Below are positions 16,360 to 25,385 of a stretch of DNA of 64,000 nucleotides, one piece after another. The notes under the pieces are model-generated. The model was not told the origin of the DNA and searched no databases. It worked only from the letters and a program-made list of their open reading frames with translations. The DNA lies in assembly GCF_900129285.1 (NCBI RefSeq), contig NZ_FQUW01000013.1:27375-91374 (forward strand), read 5' to 3'. The DNA is from Desulfofundulus australicus DSM 11792 (GTDB lineage Bacteria; Bacillota; Desulfotomaculia; Desulfotomaculales; Desulfovirgulaceae). A program made the translations under genes and the position numbers. Each line of letters begins with the position of its first letter. Positions within the stretch are counted from its first letter, which is position 1.

Positions 16360-18996
16360 GTGACCGGGAAGGAGATCAGGGAAAAATTTCTCAAATTTTT
16401 TGAAGCCAGGGGGCACCGCATACTGCCCAGTGCTTCTTTAATTCCGGCCAACGATCCCAGCCTGTTGTGGACGGCTGCAGGGATGGTTCCCTTTAAGCCA
16501 TATTTTACTGGTGCGGCAAAGCCGGAGGTACGCAGGGTGACCACCTGCCAGAAGTGCCTGCGCACACCGGATATTGAATCGGTTGGCCGTACAGCCAGGC
16601 ATCATACTTTTTTTGAGATGCTGGGCAACTTCTCTTTTGGGGATTATTTTAAAGAAAAGGCCATTCCCTGGGCCTGGGAGTTCACCACCCGGGTTCTGGG
16701 CCTGCCGGAAGAAAAATTGTGGATTTCCATTTATCTTGATGATGATGAGGCCTTTGATATCTGGCACCGGGAAGTAGGTGTTCCTGCTGAACGGATAGTG
16801 CGCATGGGCAAGGATACCAACTTCTGGGAAATCGGGGTTGGCCCCTGCGGCCCCTGTTCGGAGATATACGTTGACCTGGGAGAAGAGCGGGGCTGTGGTT
16901 CCGCCACCTGCGGCGTAGGTTGCGATTGTGATCGCTTTTTGGAAATCTGGAATCTGGTCTTTATCCAGTTTTTCCGGGATGAAGCCGGGAATTACACGCC
17001 GCTGGCCAGCAAGGGTATTGATACCGGGATGGGCCTGGAGCGGGTGGCTTCTGTCCTGCAGGGAGTGCAGAGCAACTTTGATACCGACCTGTTCCGGGAA
17101 ATTATGGATTTTACTGCCAGCCTGGCCGGTGTGAAATATGGCGTTGATGGTAAAACCGATATGGCCCTGAAGGTAATTGCCGACCACTGCCGGGCGGTAA
17201 CTTTTGCTATTTCCGACGGGGCACTGCCTTCCAACGAAGGACGCGGCTATGTACTCAGACGCCTGTTGCGCCGGGCGGCACGTTTTGGAAGGGTGCTGGG
17301 ACTGCAAGAGCCTTTTCTTTACCAGGTTTCCAGGGCGGTAATTAATCAGATGGCCGATGCCTACCCCGAGTTGCCGGCCAATGAGGAGCACGTGCTGAAG
17401 GTTATTCGCAGTGAAGAGGAACGCTTTGGCGAGACCCTGGCCCAGGGCATGGAAATTTTAAACCGCCTGGTCGAGGAAGCCAGGGCTACCGGTTCAACGA
17501 TTATCCGCGGGGAAGATGCTTTCCGCCTTTATGATACCTATGGTTTTCCTCTGGAGTTAACCAGGGAAATGGCCGCCGAAGAAGGGCTTACCGTGGATGA
17601 GGAAGCATTTACCCGGGCCATGGAGGAGCAGAGGGAAAGGGCCCGCCGCGCGCGCCAGGAAACGGAATACCTCTCCGAAAAGGATGCTTTTTATCAGGTT
17701 CTGCGGGACAGGGTAGGGGAAAGCAGATTTGTAGGCTACGATACCCTGAAAACCAGGGCGCGGGTTACAGCCCTGCTTAAAGAAGGGCAGCCGGTGGAAA
17801 AGGTGGTTGCCGGCGAGGAAGTGGAGATTATCCTGGATGTAACGCCCTGTTATGCCGAGGCCGGTGGACAGGTTTCCGACCATGCCAGGATCAGCTCCGC
17901 GGAGCTGGAGGTCGAGGTGCGGGAGGTTTACCGCCCTGTTGAGGGGCTCTATGTACACCGGGGCAGGGTTCTTAACGGTATCCTGCAGGAAAATGCCAGT
18001 GTAGTGGTGGAGGTGGACAGCGAGCGACGCTGGAACACGGCCCGCAATCACTCGGCAACCCACCTGCTTCATAAAGCATTAAAGGAAATCCTCGGTCACC
18101 ACGTGAACCAGGCCGGTTCTCTCGTCGAGCCCGACCGCCTGCGTTTTGACTTCACCCATTATGCGCCGGTATCGCCCGAAGAACTGCGGCGTATTGAGGA
18201 AATGGTTAATCAGGTTGTGCTGGAAAACCTCCCGGTTGAAACACTGGTTACCTCCCTGGAAGAAGCCCGGGCAATGGGTGCGGTGGCCCTGTTTGGGGAG
18301 AAGTACGGTGAACGGGTCCGGGTAGTTAAAATGGGGGATTTCAGCCTGGAACTGTGCGGGGGTACCCATGTCCGTTCAACGGCCGAGATCGGCTTCTTCA
18401 AGCTGATCAGTGAAAGCAGTGTAGGTGCCGGGCTGCGCCGGGTGGAAGGAGTTACCGGTATTGGAGCGCTGCGCTATATACGAGCCCAGGAAGAGCAGTT
18501 ATCCCGGATTGCAGCCCTGGTCAAGGCAACCCCGTCAGAAGTGGTCCACAGGGTGGAGTCCCTGCTGAAGGAAATGAAGGAGCTGGAACGGGAGAGCGAA
18601 GGCCTGCGCGCCCGGCTGGCCCGTTTCGAAGTGCAGAGCTTGCTGGAGCAGGTTAAGGACCTGGATGGTATAAAATTCCTGGCCGCCAAAACCAGTGCCC
18701 CCGACATGGACAGCCTGCGGGCCATGGTAGACCTGCTGAGGGAGCGGCTCGGGTCGGCGGTGATTCTTCTGGCCAGCCCGGCAGGTGAGAAGGTCAACCT
18801 GGTGGCGGCAGTGACCAGAGATCTGCTGCCCCGGGGGTTGCATGCCGGTAAGCTGGTTAAGGAAGTGGCCTCCATGCTTGGTGGCGGAGGAGGCGGGAGG
18901 CCGGATATGGCCCAGGCCGGCGGAAAAGATCCTTCCCGCCTCCAGGAGGCGCTGCAAAAGGCTTACACCCTGGCAGCGGGGCAGATAAAGAACTGA
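16360..18996 (+). CDS. alaS: Alanyl-tRNA synthetase
   Basis: 878 residues, full length. Class IIc catalytic core (ARGHRILPSASLIPANDPSLLWTAAG region, RTARHHTFFEMLGNFSFGDYFK), the editing-domain zinc motifs HSATHLLH and CGGTH, and the C-terminal coiled coil plus DHHA1 domain (GGGGGGRPDMAQAGG). It charges tRNA-Ala and edits Ser/Gly. GTG start behind GGGAGGT. Confidence 0.97.
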   Translation: MTGKEIREKFLKFFEARGHRILPSASLIPANDPSLLWTAAGMVPFKPYFTGAAKPEVRRVTTCQKCLRTPDIESVGRTARHHTFFEMLGNFSFGDYFKEKAIPWAWEFTTRVLGLPEEKLWISIYLDDDEAFDIWHREVGVPAERIVRMGKDTNFWEIGVGPCGPCSEIYVDLGEERGCGSATCGVGCDCDRFLEIWNLVFIQFFRDEAGNYTPLASKGIDTGMGLERVASVLQGVQSNFDTDLFREIMDFTASLAGVKYGVDGKTDMALKVIADHCRAVTFAISDGALPSNEGRGYVLRRLLRRAARFGRVLGLQEPFLYQVSRAVINQMADAYPELPANEEHVLKVIRSEEERFGETLAQGMEILNRLVEEARATGSTIIRGEDAFRLYDTYGFPLELTREMAAEEGLTVDEEAFTRAMEEQRERARRARQETEYLSEKDAFYQVLRDRVGESRFVGYDTLKTRARVTALLKEGQPVEKVVAGEEVEIILDVTPCYAEAGGQVSDHARISSAELEVEVREVYRPVEGLYVHRGRVLNGILQENASVVVEVDSERRWNTARNHSATHLLHKALKEILGHHVNQAGSLVEPDRLRFDFTHYAPVSPEELRRIEEMVNQVVLENLPVETLVTSLEEARAMGAVALFGEKYGERVRVVKMGDFSLELCGGTHVRSTAEIGFFKLISESSVGAGLRRVEGVTGIGALRYIRAQEEQLSRIAALVKATPSEVVHRVESLLKEMKELERESEGLRARLARFEVQSLLEQVKDLDGIKFLAAKTSAPDMDSLRAMVDLLRERLGSAVILLASPAGEKVNLVAAVTRDLLPRGLHAGKLVKEVASMLGGGGGGRPDMAQAGGKDPSRLQEALQKAYTLAAGQIKN

Positions 18997-19022
18997 AGCG
19001 GGATTTTGCCCGCTTTTTTTAT
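18997..19022 (+). terminator. Intrinsic terminator of alaS
   Basis: AGCGGG/CCCGCT stem with loop ATTTTG and seven T. Confidence 0.9.
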
Positions 19023-19124
19023 TAAAGTTACCTGAACAGTAGTTTCTGGCATTAGAGGAAAAAGGGACGGGTCAACGAATATAGATCACTGAGGAGGTTA
19101 TATTTTTAAAAGGGGGGATCGGGG

Positions 19125-19394
19125 TTGAGCAGGGAAGCTTTCGAAAATACTGTTATGTTTAAGGTAGAGGGGGAGGAAGTCAACCAGGCGAAAGAAATCC
19201 TTTTATCCGTCTACGGGGCGCTTAAAGAAAAAGGATATAATCCGATCAACCAGCTTGTAGGCTACTTGCTATCCGGGGATCCGGCATATATTACCAGCCA
19301 CAACAACGCCCGCAGTAAAATCAGGCAGCTGGAAAGGGATGAATTGTTAGAAGAACTGGTGAAAAGCTACCTGAAAAATGCCGGTGCCATGTAG
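19125..19394 (+). CDS. ireB: IreB/UPF0297 family regulatory phosphoprotein
   Basis: 89 residues with the UPF0297 hallmarks [35 protein letters not shown]. The family member IreB of Enterococcus is a target of the IreK Ser/Thr kinase and affects cephalosporin tolerance. The position after alaS and before ruvX is conserved in Firmicutes (yrzL). TTG start. Confidence 0.92.
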   Translation: MSREAFENTVMFKVEGEEVNQAKEILLSVYGALKEKGYNPINQLVGYLLSGDPAYITSHNNARSKIRQLERDELLEELVKSYLKNAGAM

Positions 19395-19457
19395 AAGGTA
19401 CCAAATAATAATTACGTAGAAACAAAGATTGTTTCTTGGGGAAAGAAGGAGCATCCA

Positions 19458-20405
19458 TTGGAATATCGTCCGCTCGGTCAAACGGGGATAAAAGTTTCCC
19501 GGCTGTGCTTTGGTGCCCTTACCATTGGCCCGCTGCAGGCTGCACTTCCCGTGAGCAGCGGGGCGGCAGTTATTCGCCGGGCTCTGGAAGCCGGTGTTAA
19601 TTTTATAGATACAGCCGAATATTACCGGACTTATACTTATATTTACGAGGCGATCAGGGACTGGCCGGGTGAAGTGATAATTGCCTCCAAGTCTTATGCC
19701 TATACCCGGGAGGGCATGAGGCAAAGCCTGGAAGAAGCTTTGCGGGCACTTCACCGGGATTACATAGATATTTTTCTTCTCCATGAGCAGGAATCGGCCC
19801 TGACCATCCGCGGGCATTGGGAAGCTGTGGAATATCTGCTATCAGCCAGGGAAAAGGGTATGGTGAGAGCTATCGGTATCTCCACCCATAGCGTGGAAGG
19901 TGTCAGGGCGGCGGCCCGCGTACCGGAATTTGATATAATTCATCCCCTTATCAATATGGCCGGGATCGGTATCCTTGGGGGAACCAGGGAGGATATGCTG
20001 GCAGCCATTGATGAGGCGGCTGCTTTCGGTAAAGGCATTTATGGTATGAAGGCCCTGGGAGGGGGGCATCTCATTCCCAGGGTGCAGGAAGCACTGGCTT
20101 TTGTTCTGGGCATTCCCCATCTGGCCAGCGTGGCCGTGGGCATGCGGACAGTGGCAGAAGTTGATTTTAATGTGGCGGTATTCAGCGGCTTGCCCCTTTC
20201 AGCCGCCCTCCGGGAAAGGGTTGGCCGGCAGAGGCGCCGCCTGCACATCGAAGACTGGTGCAGGGGCTGCGGGCGATGTGTGGAAAGATGCGGGGCGGGA
20301 GCGTTGTTCCTGGTTGCGGGCAGGGTGAGGGTAGATCATTCGCGTTGCCGCCTGTGCGGTTACTGTGGAGCGGTCTGTCCGGATTTCTGCATAAAGGTCA
20401 TTTAA
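19458..20405 (+). CDS. Aldo/keto reductase with C-terminal double 4Fe-4S domain
   Basis: 315 residues. Residues 1 to ~250 form an AKR barrel: NFIDTAEYY (Asp/Tyr of the tetrad), IIASKSY (Lys), DIFLLHEQ (His region). The last ~50 residues carry two ferredoxin clusters, CRGCGRCVERC and CRLCGYCGAVC. Such fusions occur in anaerobes and suggest electron exchange with ferredoxin rather than NADPH alone. The substrate is unknown. TTG start. The gene sits between ireB and ruvX, which are adjacent in most Firmicutes, so it is an insertion in a conserved pair. Confidence 0.87.
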   Translation: MEYRPLGQTGIKVSRLCFGALTIGPLQAALPVSSGAAVIRRALEAGVNFIDTAEYYRTYTYIYEAIRDWPGEVIIASKSYAYTREGMRQSLEEALRALHRDYIDIFLLHEQESALTIRGHWEAVEYLLSAREKGMVRAIGISTHSVEGVRAAARVPEFDIIHPLINMAGIGILGGTREDMLAAIDEAAAFGKGIYGMKALGGGHLIPRVQEALAFVLGIPHLASVAVGMRTVAEVDFNVAVFSGLPLSAALRERVGRQRRRLHIEDWCRGCGRCVERCGAGALFLVAGRVRVDHSRCRLCGYCGAVCPDFCIKVI

Positions 20406-20425
20406 GGTGGGAGTGGATTTTATCA

Positions 20426-20845
20426 TTGCGGATAATGGGGCTGGATGTGGGTGAAAAAAGAATCGGGGTAGCGGTAAGCGATCCCCTGGGATGGACCGCA
20501 CAGGGAATAGGGGTTATCCGCGGGGATCAGCCGCGGGCGCAGATAATGGAGCAGTTAAAAAAGCTGGTGCAGGAGTACCGGGTGGAGCGTATTGTTGTGG
20601 GCCTGCCGCGGAATATGAACGGTACGCTGGGCAAACAGGGGCAAAGAGTGCTTGATTTTGCCCGGGAAATTGGTGCTGAATTGGAGCTGCCGGTAGAGAC
20701 CTGGGATGAACGACTCAGTACCGCCAGCGCGGAAAAAGTTTTGCTGTCTGCCGATCTCAGCCGGGCCAGGCGAAGAAAAATTATTGATAAGATGGCTGCA
20801 GTCATAATTTTACAAAGCTATCTGGACTCCCGCTTCAGGTCATAA
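20426..20845 (+). CDS. ruvX: Holliday junction resolvase-like RuvX/YqgF
   Basis: 139 residues from TTG 20426, giving the common N-terminus MRIMGLDVGEKRIGVAVSDP; ATG 20435 is an alternative. RNase H fold with catalytic acidic residues in LDVG, and later IVVGLP, WDERLST and IIDKMAAVIILQSYLD. Members act in pre-16S rRNA 5' maturation and/or branched-DNA cleavage. Conserved order with ireB and the DUF1292 gene. Confidence 0.93.
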   Translation: MRIMGLDVGEKRIGVAVSDPLGWTAQGIGVIRGDQPRAQIMEQLKKLVQEYRVERIVVGLPRNMNGTLGKQGQRVLDFAREIGAELELPVETWDERLSTASAEKVLLSADLSRARRRKIIDKMAAVIILQSYLDSRFRS

Positions 20846-20915
20846 AAAGTTGCAAAATGGGGAAAATTAACTTTAAAGTGGCGTGATTCTTGTTACCTGC
20901 CGGTTTTTCTTTTTC

Positions 20916-20945
20916 TTGACAAACAGGTTCTCCCTGATATAGAAT
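20916..20945 (+). promoter_or_regulatory. SigmaA promoter for the DUF1292 gene
   Basis: TTGACA (20916-20921), TAGAAT (20940-20945), spacer 18 bp. Confidence 0.7.
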
Positions 20946-20974
20946 AGGCACAACTTTTAAAAGAGGTGAAAGAA

Positions 20975-21271
20975 ATGTCCGAACAGGAACTGGAGCTGGA
21001 AGAAGTAATAACCCTGGTGGATGAAGACGGTCAGGAGCAGGATTTCGAGGTTATTGATATCATACACCTGGATGGTTCAAAGTACGCTGTTTTACTCCCC
21101 GTTCCGGAAGTTGACGCCGGTGCGGCTGATGATGAAGAAGGAGAGGCCATCATCCTCAGGTTTGAGACGGACGAAGAAGGCAATGAAATTCTGGTCGATA
21201 TAGAAGATGACGAGGAATGGGAAAAAGTTGCCGATTACTGGGAAGAAATGATTGAAAATGAGGATTCATGA
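20975..21271 (+). CDS. DUF1292 (UPF0473) acidic protein
   Basis: 98 residues from ATG 20975 (AAAGAGGTG upstream). Extremely acidic, with the family core ITLVDEDGQEQDFEVIDII and the WEKVADYWEEM end. It is yrzB of B. subtilis by sequence pattern and position after ruvX. The function is unknown. Confidence 0.9.
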   Translation: MSEQELELEEVITLVDEDGQEQDFEVIDIIHLDGSKYAVLLPVPEVDAGAADDEEGEAIILRFETDEEGNEILVDIEDDEEWEKVADYWEEMIENEDS

Positions 21272-21305
21272 AAGGTCCGGAAAAAGTTAATAACGGTTGA
21301 AATGG

Positions 21306-21345
21306 AGCTGGGTACAGGGACGCCTGGGTTATCCAGCTTTTTTAT
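21306..21345 (+). terminator. Intrinsic terminator
   Basis: AGCTGG / CCAGCT stem with a long loop, followed by seven T. Confidence 0.75.
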
Positions 21346-21434
21346 TCTTTCATCCCCCTTATACCAGTACCTGAAAAATGCCTGAAAGGGAACATTTTTG
21401 TCTTTTGTGTCGTCTTTTAACGGGGGGAGAGAAA

Positions 21435-22946
21435 ATGAAAAGGCCTTATCTGATCATTACCGGACTTCTGGTGGGAGTATTCCTGGCCCTTGGTGCTGCC
21501 GGCATCGGTACCCTGTACGGTCAGGGCAGGGTTGTTGCCGGCGTGCGGGCGGCCGGCATAGATCTGTCACATATGGACAGGGAAGCGTGCCGGCAGGCTC
21601 TGGGCACACTGGAGAAAAAGTTGAACAGCACGCCCCTTGTTTTCCTTTACCGGGACCATACCTGGACTTTATCCCCACCGGAGGTAGGCTTGCGTTTGGA
21701 CACGCAGGCCATGCTGACCGGAGCCCTGCAGGCCGGCAGGGACGCACCCTGGTGGCTGCAGTGGTATCAGAGATGGAAGATTAAAAGGGAAGGTTACCAG
21801 CTCCCATTAATGGTAGTTCTCAACCGGGAAAAGTTTAATCAGAAGCTCAATGCCCTGGTCGAAGAAATCATTACTCCCCCCAGGGATGCCGCTTTCCGGG
21901 TTCTTCCCGATGATCGCATTGAAATTATTCCGGGCCGCGATGGGCTGGCGGTGGATGAAGAAAGGGCCTACCGGGATTTGCTGGCCGCCCTTTCAGCCGG
22001 CAAAAAGCCCGAAATTCAACTCAGCCTGAGACATGTTAAACCCCGCACCACCACGGAAGAGGTTCGGGCCATGGGGCTTAAAGGCCTGCTGGCCGCTTAC
22101 ACTACCAGTTTTGATGCTTCTTATACGGATCGTGTTTATAACATCCGGGTGGCTGCGGCGGCATTGGACGGGCTGCTCGTACCCCCGGGGCAGGAGGTTT
22201 CCTTCAATAAGGTGGTGGGGCCCAGGAGTTCCGAGGCCGGTTATAAAAACGCCAAGGTAATAATCAACAATAGATTGGTGGATGGAGTTGGCGGCGGGGT
22301 ATGCCAGGTTAGCAGTACATTATATAATGCCGTCCTGCTGGCCAACCTGGAGGTACTGGAACGTACCAACCATTCCCTGCCGGTTTCCTATGTCCCGGTA
22401 GGCCGGGATGCAACGGTGGTTTATGGAGCTATCGATTTTCGCTTCCGCAATAATACGGAGAGTTACATTTACATACGTTCCGTCGTGAGCGGGAACCGGC
22501 TGACTTTTAAGATTTACGGTAATACTGATTATAAAGTACCCGTGGAAATCCGGAACCGCATCACGGAGGTTCTGGAGCCGAAGGTTATCCGGGAGCCGGA
22601 CCCCAACCTGGAACGGGGGGAACAGGTGGTTAAGCAGAAGGGAGTCCGGGGTTACCGGGTAGTAACCGAGCGTGTGGTGCTGGAAAACGGCCGCCGGTAC
22701 ACAGAGAGGCTTCCGGGTAGTTTTTACAGACCGGTAGACCAGATAATAGCCGTGGGTACCAGGGAGCCCAGTACCGGGCCCGTGGTTCCCCCGCCGGCTG
22801 GCGGTCAGGTAACTGTCCCGGATGAAGACGAGAATGCCGACCGGCAGGAGCCTGTGCAGCCGGGCGGCGAAGGAGATCAGGATCTGCCCGATCAATCCCT
22901 TCCTGATCGGGACAGCGTACCTGAAATAGTTTACCCGGATAGATAG
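21435..22946 (+). CDS. VanW-family protein with G5 domain
   Basis: 503 residues from ATG 21435 (GGGGGGAGAG upstream). One N-terminal membrane anchor (IITGLLVGVFLALGAAGIG), a YoaR-type peptidoglycan-binding-like domain (about 40-215), a VanW domain (about 235-370, with PPGQEVSFN and GGGVCQVSSTLYNAV), then a G5-like domain (VIREPDPN...RVVTERVVLENG) and a Pro/Asp-rich tail. Predicted to face the cell wall. VanW is found in some vancomycin-resistance clusters, but its role is unclear and no van genes are near. Confidence 0.9.
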   Translation: MKRPYLIITGLLVGVFLALGAAGIGTLYGQGRVVAGVRAAGIDLSHMDREACRQALGTLEKKLNSTPLVFLYRDHTWTLSPPEVGLRLDTQAMLTGALQAGRDAPWWLQWYQRWKIKREGYQLPLMVVLNREKFNQKLNALVEEIITPPRDAAFRVLPDDRIEIIPGRDGLAVDEERAYRDLLAALSAGKKPEIQLSLRHVKPRTTTEEVRAMGLKGLLAAYTTSFDASYTDRVYNIRVAAAALDGLLVPPGQEVSFNKVVGPRSSEAGYKNAKVIINNRLVDGVGGGVCQVSSTLYNAVLLANLEVLERTNHSLPVSYVPVGRDATVVYGAIDFRFRNNTESYIYIRSVVSGNRLTFKIYGNTDYKVPVEIRNRITEVLEPKVIREPDPNLERGEQVVKQKGVRGYRVVTERVVLENGRRYTERLPGSFYRPVDQIIAVGTREPSTGPVVPPPAGGQVTVPDEDENADRQEPVQPGGEGDQDLPDQSLPDRDSVPEIVYPDR

Positions 22947-23001
22947 TTCCCTCCAGACGGAGGATTGAGGTCAAGTCATTGTACTGAAAAGGTATAATAA
23001 G

Positions 23002-23010
23002 TGCTATAAT
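23002..23010 (+). promoter_or_regulatory. Extended -10 promoter for mltG
   Basis: TGCTATAAT 27 bp before the mltG start. A second TATAAT at 22993-22998 is also possible. Confidence 0.5.
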
Positions 23011-23036
23011 ATGGAAAATAATGCAGGCTGGTAAAA

Positions 23037-24077
23037 ATGAAGGAATTATACGGTATTATCAGGCTGAAGGGTAAGAAAAGCTTGTTAAAGGGAAGTATGA
23101 TCCTGGGGGGGCTTTCCTTAGCGGTATTTGTTTTCTATATCTGGGGGATGCTTTCCCCTTTATCTCCGGGTAATGGTCAGCCCGTGAAGCTGACCGTTAC
23201 CCGTTCTTCATCCACCAGCAGTATCGGGCAAATGCTTTTTGAAAAAGGATTAATACGCAGTGCCCGGTTTTTTAACCTGTACACCCGCTTGAGAGGGGTT
23301 GATGATCAACTCAAGGCGGGTACGTATACGTTTTCCACGGCCCAATCACTGCCGGAAATAGTTAATGAACTGGTTAAAGGTTCTGATGACGGGCGAGTTA
23401 TTACCATTCCCGAGGGGTTTACCTTAAAACAAATAGCCCAGCTGCTGGAAAAGGAGGGCCTGGTCAGCAGGGAGGATTTTCTGGCCGCCGCTGCGGAGGA
23501 TGACTTTAATTATCCTTTTGTAAAGAAACTCCCTCCGGGCCCAAACCGGCTGGAAGGGTACTTATTCCCGGATACTTACCGGGTGGGCAGCAGTACCACT
23601 GCCCATACCATTATAGATCTCATGCTGCGCCGTTTTGACCAGAAGATGAAAGAGATGGATTACTACCGGAAGGTAGAAGCGGCCGGTTTAACCCTGCACG
23701 AAGCGGTAATCATTGCTTCCATGGTGGAGAGGGAGGCCCGGGTGGACCGGGAGCGCCCTGTTATAGCCGGGGTTATTTTTAACCGCTTGCAGCGGGACAT
23801 GCCCTTACAGATTGATGCCACGGTTCAGTATGCTCTGGGCAGCCAGAGGGCAAAATTATATTACAGGGATCTGGAAATAAATTCTCCCTACAATACCTAC
23901 CTGATAAAAGGGCTTCCACCGGGTCCCATAGCCTGTCCCGGGGAATCCTCCCTGCTGGCCGCCGTAGAGCCGGTAAAAACCAGCTATCTTTATTACGTGG
24001 CCAGGCCTGATGGAACCCATGCCTTTGCCAGAACACTGGATGAGCATAATGCCAACAAACGGAAATATATACGTTAG
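23037..24077 (+). CDS. mltG: Endolytic murein transglycosylase MltG
   Basis: 346 residues. One N-terminal membrane helix, a LysM-like segment (about 55-120), and the YceG catalytic region with the glutamate in IIASMVEREAR, followed by ATVQYALG, INSPYNTYLIKGLPPGPIACPG and FARTLDEHNAN. It cleaves nascent glycan strands in the outer face of the membrane. B. subtilis yrrL holds the same position downstream of yrzB. Confidence 0.95.
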   Translation: MKELYGIIRLKGKKSLLKGSMILGGLSLAVFVFYIWGMLSPLSPGNGQPVKLTVTRSSSTSSIGQMLFEKGLIRSARFFNLYTRLRGVDDQLKAGTYTFSTAQSLPEIVNELVKGSDDGRVITIPEGFTLKQIAQLLEKEGLVSREDFLAAAAEDDFNYPFVKKLPPGPNRLEGYLFPDTYRVGSSTTAHTIIDLMLRRFDQKMKEMDYYRKVEAAGLTLHEAVIIASMVEREARVDRERPVIAGVIFNRLQRDMPLQIDATVQYALGSQRAKLYYRDLEINSPYNTYLIKGLPPGPIACPGESSLLAAVEPVKTSYLYYVARPDGTHAFARTLDEHNANKRKYIR

Positions 24078-24109
24078 ATATAATTGTACAGAATAAAAGG
24101 TGGTTCAGC

Positions 24110-25339
24110 ATGGATATTCCGGAACTTCTGGCTCCAGCCGGGGATCTGGAAAAATTAAAAGCGGCTGTAGTTTTTGGTGCGGATGCTGTTTATCTCGGCG
24201 GGAAGCAGTTCAGCCTCCGGGAAAGGGCGGGTAACTTTACACTGGAAGAAATAGCAGCAGGAGTGGAGTTTGCCCACGCCCGTGGAGTCAAGGTATATGT
24301 TACGGTAAATATATTTGCCCGGAACCGGGACCTGGACGACCTGCCAATATACCTGAAGCAACTGGAACAGATCGGTGTTGATGCGGTTATTGTTTCCGAT
24401 CCCGGCGTCCTTACCCTGGTCCGGGAAACAGCTCCCGGCTTGCCGGTGCACCTGAGTACCCAGGCCAATACCACCAACTGGAAAGCAGCCCGTTTCTGGC
24501 AGGAACAGGGGGTATCCCGCATTATTCTGGCCCGGGAACTCGGCCTGGAGGAAATCCGCGAAATCCGCCGGCAGGTGACCGTCCCCCTGGAAATTTTCGT
24601 TCACGGGGCCATGTGCATATCCTATTCCGGGCGGTGCCTGTTGAGCAGTTACATGACCGGGCGGGATGCCAACCGGGGGGACTGTGCCCAGGCCTGCCGG
24701 TGGCGCTATGCCCTGGTGGAAGAAAAGCGGCCGGGGGAATACTTTCCCCTGGAGGAGGATTCCCGGGGCACCTACATCTTGAGTTCCCGGGATCTTTGCC
24801 TCCTGGAATATATTCCCCAACTGGTGGAAGCAGGCATTAACAGCCTGAAAATTGAAGGCCGGGTTAAAAGCATACATTATGTGGCCACCGTGGTGAGCGT
24901 TTACCGCCAGGCCCTGGATGCTTACCGGGCAGATCCCGGCCGCTACCGGGTCCGGAACCGGTGGCTGGAAGAGCTGGGCAAGGTGAGCCACCGGGAATAT
25001 ACCACGGGTTTTTTTGCCGGTCCGCCGGTAAGGGCTGCCCAGGGGGCGGTGGATTCCATTTATCTTCGCCCTTATACTTTTACCGGTGTGGTCAGGGAAT
25101 ACGATCCTGCCCGGGGGCTGGCCCTGGTTGAGCAGAGGAACCGTTTTGCCCGGGGAGAAGTCCTGGAGGTCCTGCTTCCCGGCGGGGAGACGTTTTCTTT
25201 TACAGTAACCGGATTATATGACGAAAATATGGACCCTGTAGATGCGGCCCCCCATCCCCGGCAAAGGGTTTTTCTTTCCCTGCCCCGCCCTGTGCTGCCC
25301 TGGAGCCTGTTACGCCGCCGGGAGGAGTATAAGGATTGA
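24110..25339 (+). CDS. Peptidase U32-family protein (tRNA/rRNA hydroxylation type)
   Basis: 409 residues starting ELLAPAGDLEKLKAAVVFGADAVYLGG. The family cysteine cluster is visible in HGAMCISYSGRCLLSSY and GDCAQACRWRY, which bind an Fe-S cluster in RlhA/TrhP enzymes. Homologues TrhP/YrrN-YrrO make 5-hydroxyuridine in tRNA and RlhA hydroxylates 23S rRNA; true proteolysis is doubtful. B. subtilis has yrrN-yrrO just after yrrL-yrrM, matching this place after mltG. Confidence 0.9.
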   Translation: MDIPELLAPAGDLEKLKAAVVFGADAVYLGGKQFSLRERAGNFTLEEIAAGVEFAHARGVKVYVTVNIFARNRDLDDLPIYLKQLEQIGVDAVIVSDPGVLTLVRETAPGLPVHLSTQANTTNWKAARFWQEQGVSRIILARELGLEEIREIRRQVTVPLEIFVHGAMCISYSGRCLLSSYMTGRDANRGDCAQACRWRYALVEEKRPGEYFPLEEDSRGTYILSSRDLCLLEYIPQLVEAGINSLKIEGRVKSIHYVATVVSVYRQALDAYRADPGRYRVRNRWLEELGKVSHREYTTGFFAGPPVRAAQGAVDSIYLRPYTFTGVVREYDPARGLALVEQRNRFARGEVLEVLLPGGETFSFTVTGLYDENMDPVDAAPHPRQRVFLSLPRPVLPWSLLRRREEYKD

Positions 25340-25385
25340 CCTGGCGGGCCAGAATGGATAAAAATGGCTGTATGGAAGTGAAATT

